Source: Prosapia bicincta (taxonomy: Eukaryota; Arthropoda; Insecta; Hemiptera; Cercopidae). Taken from it: 64,000 nucleotides of DNA. The stretch is from NCBI GenBank assembly GCA_036971475.1, contig JBAIZL010000002.1:168137024-168201023 (forward strand). Reading direction: 5' to 3'. Positions 19,720-33,226 of the stretch are shown in pieces. The position numbers and the translations under genes are program-made. The notes under the pieces were generated by a model. That model did not search any database. It was not told the DNA's origin and saw nothing but the letters and a program-made list of their open reading frames with translations. Every line of letters begins with the position of its first letter. The stretch's first letter is position 1.

Positions 19720-21120
19720 AATTTTGCCGGTGTCTTACTATATTTATTGCTCAGTAATTTACAATAATTTCTACGAATCTAAGTAATTGAATCTGAATAG
19801 TTAAAATAATCACAACTCTCGATAAAACATTCTTCGTTTTACAATTAATTATTGTGCAGCTATACAATGATCTTCGTCCCTCGTGGATTATCTCACCACC
19901 CCGAGTGGACATGTATTCGATACAGCAACAACATTTAAACCTATTTTGCCTAAGTTCATTGAAAGCATTTTATTTGAAAGGACGGCGTTTTATTGGATGT
20001 GATTCTAAGCCGGTGTCTAAAAGGCATGTGTGTTCCAATATCAAAGGCTGGAGACCGTTCAAAGGCACGGGAATTGACGGTGGGAAACGACAAACTTCTA
20101 TAACGAACACAACAAGACTCTTACTGAAAATAATACAAACATTGGCTATCATTAGTCCTGTAAAATGATATGTTGCATTATTGTTTTGTATTTTTATGTA
20201 AACACAACTATTTGAAACAAAAGGAAAGCAACTTTACGTGGATTGATTAGTTTAGTTGCCAGTAAGGGGGCCAGTGATCTGTACACTACTAGCCGTTCTA
20301 CTAACATTCTCTTCACGCCTTACCACTGGTTTAATATAAAGTAATGATTTTTCTATGTCACAACTTGAGAATTAAACATTTAGCTATTTTTTAAATAGAG
20401 TAGTATTTAATTTTAGAAGATAATAACTTATATTAAATCTATTACAACGAAAATGAATGTCAGGGTAAAGTTTATTTTAAGTCCAATAAGTTGATTGTAA
20501 GAAATTAAAGTAGTATATATAACTAAATCATCAAGCGTTTCAAAATAGATTCCTAACTAGAAATTTTTCTAAAAATGAAGTTCGCCAATTTAATTCTGTA
20601 TTCTTATATTTGCTTTAGCATTTCCCCCTTTCCAATATAATTCAGATATCTTAAAATATACGTTACTTATGAAGTAACTGTATATAGATGAAAAGGCTTA
20701 TATTTTTCGACGAGATATTTTCAGTTCATGTAGTTCGCAACACAAGACCTTGTGGATACTTGAAACTGCAGGGTTTAGTGCTATTTTCCTTTTAGCCCAA
20801 TATATATTTTTGTAGGCATAACTAGCTAGGTGTTTCCTTATAAATTCTTTATACTGGTTTTTATTCACTAATATTTTTATAAATCTCTTCAGATGTTTTT
20901 CCTTTCCTCTTATTTCCCCCAAATTTAATATAATCCACTCGGGGCAGGCCTAACTTTATTGTTTAAATAAATTTATATTTCCCTATTAGAACTAACATTA
21001 CACTTTTTGTATCAAGAAATAATAAAATTGTCCTGATCTGGATTTCTTGCGAGAGTTGTAGATAACTCTGAGTTGTCTTCAACTTAAAGGAGTCTGTTTC
21101 TCCGAATCCTTTTGATTCTC
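19720..21120. other. mostly unique AT-rich DNA with unassigned frames
   Basis: Overlapping frames on both strands at 19854-20168 cannot be assigned. A minus-strand frame at 20698-20922 (74 codons, Lys-rich: LVNKNQYKEFIRKHLASYAY, then KNIYWAKRKIALNPAVS) looks more protein-like than chance and may be a fragment of a decayed element. No start context, splice sites or family match supports a gene. Confidence 0.3.
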
Positions 21121-21129
21121 AATCGACTC

Positions 21130-21400
21130 CACACACGAATTTGGAATTATACTTCCTACAAGCCAACACATTCATGACACCTTCCTCTGTTCGTGAGACC
21201 ATAGCCGGACTGGAAATAATGGGCCCTCACGACGTTGTGGTACCAGAAACAGGTATCAGGCCGTCGACTGCCCCACATGGAAAGCCTCCTTCGGCCCTGG
21301 CTCCCCTTCATTTGAGGACTTGGTATCAAATCCCGGATCGCCTGATATTACGTGACTCTCTCAGACCTGTACTAAAGACCCCCCCCCCCCCCCAGGTAAG
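21130..21400 (+). other. GC-rich island ending in poly-C and a splice-donor match
   Basis: An unusually GC-rich patch with a 98-codon plus-strand frame (21141-21437: VRETIAGLEIMGPHDVVVPE, TAPHGKPPSALAPLHLRTW). It runs into about 15 consecutive C and then CAGGTAAGT, a consensus donor. GGTATCAAATCCCGG near 21327 resembles a Pol III B box, so a tRNA-derived SINE is an alternative to an exon. Neither is proven. Confidence 0.3.
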
Positions 21401-22410
21401 TCACATCCACTCATCGTTTTCTCTCTCTCATTCATAATTTCCCTTCTTACCTCCCTCAAAACCTCAAACCGTGACTTACTCACTAATCCTTTCCTACTAA
21501 ATGATAGCTGAACTTCCCTTTACCCTTTGGGATCCCCCAATACTTCCTCCAACCTAGGACGGTTAAACAGAACATGTTTCAAATGCATCACATTCTCACA
21601 TCTCTCTCTCTACACATTCGATCCTTCTTAGATTTGCTTAGAAGCAATAACACCGACTAACGAAGTGAGTCACATGATAGTCCAGGGTTACCCAAGTATT
21701 TACCCCCTGGGGTAGGTTTCCCTTCCCTTCCCCATGGTAGTGAGGATCCATCAGTAACAAAGGAAACGCATCAGATTAAAACTAGAAATCTCCAGTGCGT
21801 GACTGTACAAGATAAAAATAGGCCTTTGTGAAATACAATTGTTAATTATATATTTTCAGACTTGGAGAAATACGTCAAAATTACACCTTAAAGTTTAATG
21901 GCCTGCTAAGCATTATTTGTCGTGATTTTACCTAGCAAGAGTTAGGGAATTTATTTATTGTAATGTTTGTAGTTATTGCAGTAACACTGACATTGACAGC
22001 AACTGGTACTGTTAGAGCTATTCGTCGTAATACTTTAACTGTAAATAAATGTAGATTTGTTTAAAGCATTAAAATTCCGTTATATTCAAGTCAATACATC
22101 AGAGACTAATGGGGGCGTTTAAAGTAAACTCTCCAGTAAAAAGGGTATAAAAGCATTTAAATCTTTGTGAGATGCTGAATGGGGTCGATAAATAAAATAT
22201 TACTTGATGTTGAAAAACCAGAATATACGAGGGTTGGGTTTTGATAAAATGATAAAACCCCCTTGTGCGCGATTCCGCTAACATTAGTATCTGTCTGGCG
22301 ATTAGGTACTCGCGTATTAAAGTGGGAATTAATGACATATCTATAAAGGAGCGATTTATTTGGTAGCACCTTTTCTATAAATAGCAGTTTTTAAAATATA
22401 TATCTACTCA

Positions 22411-22480
<70 letters not shown>

Positions 22481-22524
22481 TAACACACACACACACACAC
22501 TCACAGACACATAAACACACACAT
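22411..22524 (+). repeat. (CA)n microsatellite
   Basis: Nearly pure CA dinucleotides, interrupted by TTAA and GA-containing steps toward the end. Confidence 0.95.
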
Positions 22525-22625
22525 AAAATATATATTTATGTTATTATGTAATATATAATTAATAATATTTTTGTAATATATATGTAAATACAGAATACAT
22601 AATTGAAAAAAACTATATTACCATC

Positions 22626-22735
22626 AACTAATGGTTTAAAAAAGTGTATTTCAAAATGAGTGGATGAATAAAAAGTATTTTATTAACGATTGAAAATTTG
22701 TGCTAGATATATATAAGGAAAGTGTGAAGTAATAA
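22626..22735 (+). repeat. dispersed repeat R1, 3' part
   Basis: Contains the signature GAGTGGATGAATAAAAAGTA followed by TTTTATTAACGATTGAAAATTTG and an AAGTGTGAAG end. The same block recurs at least eight times in the window on both strands (24115, 29335, 36690, 37478, 42838, 52625, 56135/56614, 59995), defining a short interspersed family. Confidence 0.7.
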
Positions 22736-22739
22736 AACG

Positions 22740-23735
22740 AATTGAAAAATTGATTTCATACAACGAAACATGAGGTGAAAAAAGGTAAAACAATTCTAAT
22801 TTCGTGGAAAATCTTCAAATAAAACACTTCAGTTATTATTATGTAACTCTTTACTTTTTGTTACATATTTTTTTATTTGAAACCCACGATACTTTCCCTT
22901 ACTGATCAAAATTATCTTTCGCTAGACGTAACACTGTAATGAATCATTCCGGAAATATTTTCTCCCTTTTAGCTGCAAATAAATTTATCTATCGACTTAC
23001 TTCCGCTTCATTTCGAAACAGTATATATGTAGGCTTTATCAATTATAAATATAGGACGACATTTAAATCAGGGACGAACGGCTGAACACAAACTTCAGAA
23101 ATGGCATTTTATTTTAAGTTTATGGTGTTACTAGCTGACTGGCGAACTTCCTTCCACCTAAAGGTCAATAAATGAAGTATTAAAAGTTTGCTAAATACAA
23201 ACCTAATTTAGTAATTTCATAGCGTTATTCTCTAAATTCCAGATGCTTAACAATGTAATCCATTATTAATTTAAATCTCTATTTGTACACATGGGCAGTA
23301 ATATCAAGTCGACCCAAGATGGTTGTGTAGGTACCAAACGTTCTGTAATTTCTTACCGCGTAGGATTGCATGTGGATGTTATAAACAGATGTGAACATAC
23401 GTCATTGCATCTTGGGCGTATTCATACATGTGCCAATTTCGCTGCCCGTAAAGGCATGTTTCCCAATGCGTTGGTATTCACATTGCCATCACTAACAATT
23501 GCACCTAAATGAATATACTATTCTCAACATATTTTAGTTTGATTTATTCGAATGTAGAGAAGTCGATACATCTTTAATCTGTCTCGATTTTCGCATACAT
23601 TTCGACAATATAATGATTGTTGAGCGTTGCATAGCAACCAAAATTTGGAATGAAATGTCAAACAAATGACGATGTACCCAGAATACCATGTGAAAATAGC
23701 AAAAACCTGTGGCAGGCATATTTATAGAGAATTGG
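22740..23735. other. unique DNA upstream of an RTE-like tail
   Basis: A 73-codon plus-strand frame at 23291-23512 (HVDVINRCEHTSLHLGRIHT) has above-average GC but no recognised motif. It may belong to the retroposon whose tail follows at 23740. Confidence 0.3.
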
Positions 23736-23739
23736 CTCT

Positions 23740-23880
23740 GGGAAGGGGCAGATACCTTACCAGGAATGTACTCAACAATTCCCTAAGTTTCATTTCGATC
23801 GGATCAGTAGTTTAGCATTGCTTAACGCTCATACATATATACAAACATTCTTTTTTATACATATAGAAGAGGGTTTTAGT
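23740..23880 (+). mobile_element. RTE-type retroposon 3' tail
   Basis: The sequence CCCTAAGTTTCATTTCGATC..GATCAGTAGTTTAGC..AACGCTCATACATATATACAAAC..ATTC, followed by a T-rich run and TATAGAAG, matches the 3' untranslated end typical of insect RTE-clade LINEs and their SINEs (CATCGAAATCGGT.CAGTAGTTT...ACAAACA). Only the tail is recognisable. A related tail is at 55560-55680. Confidence 0.55.
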
Positions 23881-24114
23881 TTAAAAATTTTCACTTTACA
23901 ATATTTAGGGAGGGGGGTTCGAGCTCCAAAGTGCCATTTAATCCGCAACTGCATTTAGCGATTGTGCAGCTAGACCGTGCTTCTAGATGCGGGGAATTCA
24001 CAATGATATGAGTTTCAGGATGGTAAATAAGAGGTTTAGGCTATCAGTTGTAGCAATGAAATCATATTTCCTTTTGTGTTTTTAAATAATTCTACTACTT
24101 CACACTCCCTTTAT

Positions 24115-24440
24115 GGATATCTTATTGAAATTTTTAATCGTTAATAAAATACTTTTTATCAATCACTGAAATAGAAACATTTTTTTAAACATTTAGTGGA
24201 ACTCACTTGAAATTAGTACAATTTTTTTAATAGAAGTTCATGAAAATAAATTTAATGAATTAATATTAGTTTTATACAGGAGAAAAGCTCTTCACAAAAT
24301 GGTCAAGGTATACAATATAGTTATATCATCACATTTCGCTTAATATAAATGAAAAAATATGATTTCACAAAACAGATGATTTTATGGTATATTTATGAGG
24401 TAGAACAGCTGTTTTAACGCATAGGTTATGTTATTTTATT
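24115..24440 (-). repeat. dispersed repeat R1, near full length
   Basis: Reverse orientation. It begins with TTAATCGTTAATAAAATACTTTTTATC and ends with GTAGAACAGCTGTTTTAACGCATAGGTTATG. Comparison with 59995-60320 and 36690-36945 gives a unit of about 330 bp with the order AACAGCTGTTCTAC ... CATATGTTATCAC ... GGGATG.AATAACTA ... AACTGTATTAACATC ... GATGAATAAAAAGTATT. No coding capacity. Confidence 0.65.
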
Positions 24441-24636
24441 TATATTAATTGAATGAATTTAATAAATAGTAATTTAAATATTTTTTTTCTTTGTTCCACT
24501 ATGTTGGACTTTAATATTTTTAGATTACTTATCAATAAACATTTTTTTTAAATATTAAAAATTAAATAACGAACTATTAAAGTTTTAAACATGACTCTAT
24601 CTACAGTCGAAGTCTGAAACAACATAATTTCACTCA

Positions 24637-24652
24637 AACACACACACACACT

Positions 24653-24683
<31 letters not shown>

Positions 24684-24698
24684 ACACACAATAAATAA

Positions 24699-24746
<48 letters not shown>
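24637..24746 (+). repeat. compound (CA)n-(AAAT)-(TA)n microsatellite
   Basis: A CA tract of about 55 bp, then ATAAATAAATAA, then about 45 bp of TA. It lies next to the candidate exon at 24768-24879. Confidence 0.95.
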
Positions 24747-24752
<6 letters not shown>

Positions 24753-24767
24753 CTAATGAATTGTTAC

Positions 24768-24879
24768 TATCTGGAGTACATCCGTTCATTATGCAGTCCA
24801 TAAATTCGTAGTTCCGTCGTTTCGCTAGAAACTCATTCAGCATTGACGAGGTGAGCCCAACAACAGTAGAAGAGCGAGT
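24768..24879 (-). CDS. probable internal coding exon (minus-strand gene, exon d)
   Basis: After an acceptor with a clear pyrimidine tract (TTTATTTTTTAAG), 112 nt are open in one frame: TRSSTVVGLTSSMLNEF followed by LAKRRNYEFMDCIMNGCTPD. The end GATA then GTAACA is a usable but weak donor, leaving one spare base. It begins at phase 0, matching the phase-0 end of the ATG exon at 45071-45184, and ends at phase 1, matching the exon at 19646-19708. GC content is clearly higher than in the flanks. The protein segment is not recognised. The frame stays open a few codons past the donor, so an unspliced alternative exists. Confidence 0.45.
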
Positions 24880-25119
24880 CTTAAAAAATAAAGTGATTTT
24901 ACATGATGTTGGAGCAGTTTGACATTTTGAATAAAATATTATCATATAAACAAAGCCTACACAATCATTTATGTCATAGATCTATATTATAGGCATATGA
25001 AATTTATTAACCCTATGGTTCAAAAGATGTACGGAGATATTATTTTTTATATTTTAAGGCATATACAATGAATACATTCCGTGTAAATCATTCAAAGAAT
25101 GTTAAGTAGTCTCCAATTT

Positions 25120-26460
25120 GTAAATCCGAAAGGAAAATGGTCAATCACATCATTTAAATGACAGGGAATCGACCATAGATTCGCTTGGTGTCTCTAGAGT
25201 TCATCTAATGTTTGTATTAAAAGAGTTATCGAGAATGATATATATTTTCTCTAGAAAATGCATGAACTATAGTTTATGAATTTCCTATTTCTTAAAAGAG
25301 TTAGGTTCTTATTGAAAAAGTCATAGATTTGCATGGTGTTCGCAGAAATTAAATAATGTTTGTTTTATAAGAGTTATTGAAAATGTTATATTTTGGTTGT
25401 ATAAAATGCATGAACTTCAGATAAAGTTTCATGGATTGTTGCGATATCATCAATAAATAGAATTTTTAATTATATAGCTCAAATGACAGATAATCGACCA
25501 TAGATTCGAATGTAGTTTCTTGAATTCATTTAATGTTTGTTATATAACAGTTATAAAAAATGTTATATTTTAGGTCTAGAAAATGCAAAAACTATAGTTC
25601 CTGGATTTTTGCGATTTCTTCAAAAAATAGAATTATTTTTTAAATAGCTCAAATGACACAGAATCGACCATAGATATTCATGGTGTTTGCAGAATTCATC
25701 TAATGTTTGTATTATAAGTTATAGTCTGAAATGATTTTGCTCTGAAAATTGCATTTTTCCATAAGTTATGGATTTTGGGATTTCGTCCAAAAATCGAATT
25801 ACTATTTAAATAGCATAAATGACAAAATTGACCATAGATTCTCAGAATCCATGGTATTCGCAGAATTCATCTAATGATTGTTTTAAGAGAGTTACCGTTA
25901 ATGTTATATTTTTGGACTAAAAAATGCAGGAATTAAAAAGTTTATGGATTTTTTTCGATTTCTTCAAATATTAAAATTGATATTTAAACAGCCTTAAAGA
26001 CACAGAATAGACTAGTATAGAATAGAATGGATAGACTACATAGAATATATAGTTCATGGATTTGTGCGATTTCTCCAAAAAATAGAATTCTCATTTAAAT
26101 AGCTTGAATGACAGAGAATTCACCATAGATTTGCATGGTGTTCGCAGAAGTCATCTAATGTTCGTTTTGTAAGAATTATCGTGAACGTTATAATGTTATT
26201 CTAAAATGTGCATGAACTATAATTCATGGATTTTTGCGATTTCTTAAAAACATAGAACTATTTTTTCAATAGAATATATGATTGGAAATTAATCATATAT
26301 TTGCATAGTGTTTGCAGAATTCATCTAATGTTTAATACGTAAGAGATATCGTAACCGTTATATTTTTGCTCTAAAATATGCATGAACTATAGTTTATGGA
26401 TTTTTGCGATTTCGTAAAAATTACAATTCTTATTTAAATAGCTTAAATTACAAAATCTGA
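25120..26460 (+). repeat. ~170-bp tandem repeat array
   Basis: Seven full units plus a truncated one. The phrase CATAGATT.GCATGGTGTTCGCAGAATTCATCTAATGTTTG recurs at 25174, 25322, 25499, 25669, 25833, 26124 and 26294 (usual spacing 164-177 bp; the 291-bp gap holds a truncated unit). Each unit also contains ATGAACTATAGTT.ATGGATTTTTGCGATTTC and AATGACAGAGAATCGACC. Units are diverged by perhaps a fifth, so the array is old. Confidence 0.82.
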
Positions 26461-28419
26461 TATTGTATGGTTCTCTGCGAGAACAAAGATGAAATATCGT
26501 TCCCCATTTTCTCCTTTAATTGTTGCCATGGTTACTACACAACATCATAGATAATGTTCTAGGATGAAATACGAATCAAAAGAATAAATAAACAAACAAA
26601 TTGGAATAACGGTATCGAGCCTTACCTCACAAACGGACAATGCGAAAGGAAACCGAAAAGAAACTGTAACACAATGCAAGCGACGAACCAATAGAAAGCG
26701 TATAAATAGTATCAAACAAAAATAATAACTTAACACCATTCTTAGAAAGGAAAATGGGAAATTGTAAGGAAATTCGCTTTCTATTTTGCCACATAATATT
26801 GCTATTCTGACTTAAGTTTATACATATTCATATTTATTGTATTTATAAAATAAAATTAAACTCAAAATAAATTTTTCTTTGTTGCTTAAGGTAGGAATTG
26901 ACATTGAAAAATTGTTTATATCACTTGTTTTCTACATTATTTGTATATATGATAGTGCTGCCAATGGTCTATACATTGGTACTACCACCTGAAATAAATG
27001 CTGCGATTGTTTATTTTGCTTATTATTTATTTTATAGTTCGTAATCCTTGTTAATTTTTTTCACTAAAGGTTAAAATAACATTTACCTGTCTCCTAATCA
27101 TATTGATTGAGATGTAACTATCAGAAGATTTCTCCTCTCATTTGCAAACAAAATCACTTAGATCGGTTTAAGACGTTCAAAGTTATGGTGGAACAAACAC
27201 AAAGAAAACAAACGGATCGAATGCAGAACGTCCCACATTTTTTAATATGGTTAAAGAAATATTTTATCAATAATAAATCAAATAAATATCATAGTAGACC
27301 TTAATAAAATATTTGTCTATGCTCTGATGATCTGCGATAGTAAATCAACCGATCAGTAAACTCACATCGTTATATGAATGAGTTTGTTGAAGATAATTTC
27401 GATAAAAGGTTTCTAATCGTTTATTCGTATTCACAGGGACTGCCTAATAATAGCACTAAAAGATATATTCGTCTATCCAAGGTAATAAGTACGACACATA
27501 ATCCTCGGCAGTGCACCACTTCCCTACAGTCTTATGCCTAGAAACCTTCACTTTCCCTCAACACGTTTTCGAAGGAGAAAACACGACAAATGCAAAGAAC
27601 GTGGGCAAATAAAACGTGGTCATTTTTAAGAGGCACGAAATTAATGCAAAATATATAGAACGCTTTAAGGGAAATGAAAAAGCAAGCTCTGAAAACAAAC
27701 CATTTAAAGGCAAAATTCTTTAAACAAACACAGCGATCTCGCTCAGCTGTCTTTTTCCCAGCATAGAGAGACCTTGGACTCATAACAAATTCAGGGATAC
27801 ATATGTAGAGGTTAGATAAAAACGTATCTAGCTGTTTAAAAATAAGAAATATTATTTCAGTAACCAAATAAATTTATAATTTTCAACAATTCTCACATTG
27901 AATTTTCTTCTATAAAAACGATGTTTATTATATCGTTTGGTAAACAGACAATTCGCATACAAACTGAGAAGCTTCAGTCAATTTAGTCCCCCAATTCGAT
28001 TCTTATGATCGCCTAATAATGCCTAAAATAACGAATGACCTAAAAGTTTCTACAAAGGGATTATTAACGTTTATGCTTATTAGTGAAAATGTTTTATGTG
28101 TTAACTCATATATGAATATTTTATTGAGTATTATTGATTGAATTTTATTGATATTTGTACTAACAGATAGTGCTAAAATTAAATTAACCTAAAGCCAGCA
28201 ACGTGTTTGGTAAGTCCCAACAACACAATATCAAAATGGTTTGAATTATATGATTTCTCCTCGATGAGAACCGTACATTTTCATTATCTGAAATGTGAAA
28301 TTGAAGGTTTTTAAGCTCAGCTTATTTAGGACTAAATAAACTGCATTTTTATCAATTTCCTTGACGGCATGAATAATATTTACTTCAATGTAAACCACGA
28401 GTAAAGGCAAGAGACGATG

Positions 28420-28420
<1 letters not shown>
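26461..28420. other. mostly unique AT-rich DNA with one retroposon-tail candidate
   Basis: AAAATCACTTAGATCGGTTT followed by AAGACGTTCAAAGTTATGGTGGAACAAACACA (27150-27205) resembles a LINE/SINE 3' end (CGTTCAAAAGTTAT....AACAAACA). A 109-codon minus frame at 27538-27867 is not recognised. Nothing else is visible. Confidence 0.35.

Positions 28421-28421
<1 letters not shown>

Positions 28422-28491
<70 letters not shown>
28422..28491 (+). repeat. (TA)n microsatellite
   Basis: 70 bp of pure TA. Confidence 0.97.
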
Positions 28492-28494
<3 letters not shown>

Positions 28495-29330
28495 CTTCTA
28501 TGAGGCTCAACAACTAACGGTTGAGACATACAGTAGGAAGAGAAATAGGTGTTATGCGCGTACAGATCAATGCGTAATATAAGCCTTTATTTAATCTTGG
28601 AAATTTATTGTTTACTTTTTTTCTCTCGCCTTTACCTTCTACCTTTCATTCACAGCTCGAGTTTTACAAGAAACCTTATACTAAACCATTTTATTATCTC
28701 AACTATTACTAAGTCACATTGTATTTTTGTTTTATACCGTCTACTGTCGCTGGCCGATTTTGAAACCCTGCCTTCAATGCTGTCCTATTGTAGCAGTGTT
28801 CCACCGATTAATTCCTTTCATTTTTGGATTTATTGATGGTCTCACCCTCTGTTAGTCTGGGTGTTCCCTTTCTTCTTCTTTCTGCTGGAGTTCATTCCAA
28901 AGCCGTAACCATCCAGTATTCCCAGTAAACTCTCATTCTATCGAAATCAAAGATGTGCATAAAACATGTGTTTTTATTACATCAACTTCCAATTTTTTTC
29001 CCTGGGTTGCTCACCGGAGAAATTAGAGTACCTCGGAAATATTTTGCATTTATATGACACTGGTTATGAATAACCCTAAGCGCCTATTTAGCCCTAAAGT
29101 AGCTGAGTATGGATGTGTGAAAAGCCAGGGGAGAGGGCAGAATTTAAAAGTGTATTTAATTCTCAAGAGTGAGAGATACCTAAGGAAGGATGATCTATAG
29201 TCGCCTGCAAGGGCCTACGAGTACATAATAGCCACAAATGTTCTAAGTTAGGGTCCATTATCGCTTGCAGTATCGTATTCTAAGCAATGGGCGTTTTCCA
29301 TTTCCTTTTATTGGTTCACACTCTCCCTAT
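28492..29330. other. unique DNA, no supported gene
   Basis: A 95-codon plus frame at 28549-28836 is hydrophobic and unrecognised. It lacks splice support and is probably chance. Confidence 0.3.
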
Positions 29331-29334
29331 ATAT

Positions 29335-29415
29335 ATGTACTTATTTATTTGGTTATAATTTTCAATCGTTAATAAAATACTTATCAGTCATCCACTCAAG
29401 TTCAAATTCATTTGG
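29335..29415 (-). repeat. dispersed repeat R1, partial
   Basis: AATTTTCAATCGTTAATAAAATACTTATC followed by CATCCACTCAAGTTCAAAT is the reverse of the R1 3' signature. Confidence 0.6.
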
Positions 29416-30336
29416 AAAGTCGACATCCATAATCATGAAATAAGGTATTTGTTTAAGCGCATTAAAGTATTCACACAATTATATTTTTCTTTGATGGTGA
29501 TTTCATTTATTTCTACCCTAGAAACTGTAATGTCTCCATACCAGTGTTGAGTCTTACAGTGACACCTAATTTAGTTACAAACTGAAGCGTGATTGAACTT
29601 GTGTAAGATGTTCACAAGCCACAGAATGCTTTCCTAAGTTTATTAAAGGATATGTTTGTTGAAGTAAACATTAATTACAAATTAGATTCTCTCGAGTGTT
29701 ACATTGGTCTGTAATTTTGTCGCTGTTTACAGAAACCGACACGAAATTAATTCAGAGTACTGCGCCATATTTCCCTCCCCTTTGGTACTTTGGTCTCACC
29801 TCTCCAGAAAAAAATAATGTTTTTTAATATTGTAAATTCAAGCCAACCCAACCTAATTCCGGATTGTCATATATTTTAAAAAATATGTTATCAATTAAAA
29901 TAGAAGTTTTGTGAAACATAATATAATCAGTTTGTAAAATATTTAAATGCATAAATAAACATATTTAATGCAATTCAATGCTGTATAAAAGGTATTTACA
30001 TAGAAATTATATTTCGTATGAATTCATTAAATTAAGTTAATTTTATGTTTTGACTCAACTTTATAGGAGATTTTATTACATAATTTCTATTCTTTCGAAA
30101 TTTCGTTTGCCTTTACCTGATTATTGTGGGTTTCCTGCAGTATAGAGTAATGAGGGTAGTTTTAGGTCGGATTTTGGTGCAATACCATGAAGGGGTTACT
30201 TGTTCTGAATACATCACGTGCTCATATGTTTAACTTTGCATCACACTATGGCTTTAGATATTTTCGTAACCGATTACCTTATTCTAGAAAGCTGTTTAAA
30301 TTGTTTTCAAATGTTTATCTATTTGTACACTTTGCA

Positions 30337-30340
<4 letters not shown>
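29416..30340. other. unique AT-rich DNA
   Basis: No gene, RNA or repeat is supported. A CCAACCCAACCTAA motif at about 29834 is the kind often scattered through insect genomes. Confidence 0.35.

Positions 30341-30394
<54 letters not shown>
30341..30394 (+). repeat. (TA)n microsatellite
   Basis: About 54 bp of pure TA. Confidence 0.97.
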
Positions 30395-31613
<1,219 letters not shown>

Positions 31614-32085
31614 GTTCCCAATAGGATACTCTGTAGCTGTAGAATTATATGTTTATAGCAACAACATATTAATAGAATACCAGATAAATAACACTTTAAA
31701 ATTATATAAAATTAAAATTCTATTATATAATATTGTGATAATATAGGTAAAGTTTTGTGTCAGTGTGAATTTAATGAGTTTCATTCCTCTTTTTATAAGA
31801 GAACATAATATACAGTAGATTTTATTGATTAATTAACTTTTAATTTTCTCTTCGACGTCATAATAACGTACAGGATTTTACTGTATTGTGACGTCCAAGA
31901 CACCCCCCCACCTGCGATATACGGGACACGTCCTGACAATTACAAGTTATGTCACGTTTGAGCGAACGCAACAGCCACACCTTTCTTGTAAAGACGAGAG
32001 CTTTCTAAGAAACAAAACGGCTAGAAGTGGCTAAAAGCGGCAATCGGATACATAAACGTGTTGATAAGCTTGAAGTGGGGGCCAC

Positions 32086-32298
32086 TGTTGTGTAATGTAA
32101 TGAATAGAAGCTCTCGTGACTGATGATAGACAGTTACATTGGGAAGTAAGTATAAATAAACTCATCCAACTCAGTTTTTATTGGTGAACTTAATTGAATC
32201 CGTGTCTAGAGGCTTTTATAAATGTTAAGTGGGTAAATTAGTAGTAAAGAATGAAGCGTGTGAAATTTACGCCATTGAACCCACGTAAAAACGTGACA
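32086..32298 (-). repeat. probable LTR of an unidentified LTR retrotransposon
   Basis: On the minus strand a 213-bp segment starts TGTCACG and ends CAACA. It contains a TATA box (TTTATAAAAGCC, near 32214) and, downstream, a polyadenylation signal (CCAATAAAAACTG), in the order expected for an LTR. Immediately after it comes GTGGCCCCCACTTC, reminiscent of the GTGGC-type leader that follows the 5' LTR in several arthropod Gypsy lineages. No coding region follows within the next 250 bp, so it may be a solo LTR or a leader remnant. No second copy was seen to confirm the borders. Confidence 0.42.
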
Positions 32299-33226
32299 AT
32301 AAAAACCAAATTTTTTAAATTTATACTTCTGTTGAAAGCTCAGTTATAATTTCTTTAAAAATTGCGCCTATATATTTGTATGTTTTACTTTATTTATAAA
32401 TAAACTGCTACCTATATGTATTTTTAAGAAAGTAATACACTTATCTATTTGGTATGTTAAATTACAAAGGCCAACCTCAAAAAGCAAAAAAGTAATTAGA
32501 AAATAAAATATCTGAAGAACGGATCCTTTAATAAAGAAAATATCATTTGTTTGAATGTTAAAGGCACTTGAAACCGAATAGATTTTATTCATATATATAA
32601 ATAAAGAATCGAATCTCGTTACAGATCATTTTTTCTTATAGTATTCACCAATTAACATTTTATGCTTAAAAAACAATCAAGCAAAGCCGTTGATGCAGCA
32701 CATCTTTACATAACACCTCTTGTTACACATTCCGTGAATGTAAGCTTTCTTGCCAGTAACCCTAACTTTACTTGCATTAAACTTTGCAGTACGTCGCTGC
32801 AACTAATCACCAACGTATAGCGAGAATTATTAACGGGGGTGTTCTAGACTCTCTTGTAGTCAATAGAGATTTAATAGAAACTGGAGACATTCTTAACAAG
32901 GCAGTAAACTATAATCTTGGCGAATAATGGCGTCTTCGCAACTTTTGAGGAATAAACTAATTTCACCTCTTAATGGAGGCGCGTATGTTTTCCAAAGTAT
33001 CACGTATTCAAATTTTAATTTAATGTAATCAAACTCACAGCCTAGGATTTACTTGAAAATATTGTTCTAGATAATACAAACAAGGCTCCAAATACTAAGT
33101 TGGGTAATAAATAAAGTAATAATTTCTGAAGATTCAACGAATTTCTATTTTTTCTTTTTTACATATTTTGGTGCAGAATATATGAATAATTTTAAATGTC
33201 GTAAGCCATATTGGTAAACCTGTGTC
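32299..33226. other. unique AT-rich DNA
   Basis: Only short, unrecognised frames (e.g. 32368-32592 and 33134-33337, both minus). Confidence 0.4.

Noticed and set aside
20070..20100. GGGAATTGACGG, resembling a conserved 18S rRNA stretch
   Set aside because: Similarity is limited to about 11 bases; neighbouring positions do not follow the rRNA sequence.
19854..20168. 104-codon plus-strand frame
   Set aside because: The opposite strand is equally open, no motif is recognised, and there is no splice or start support.
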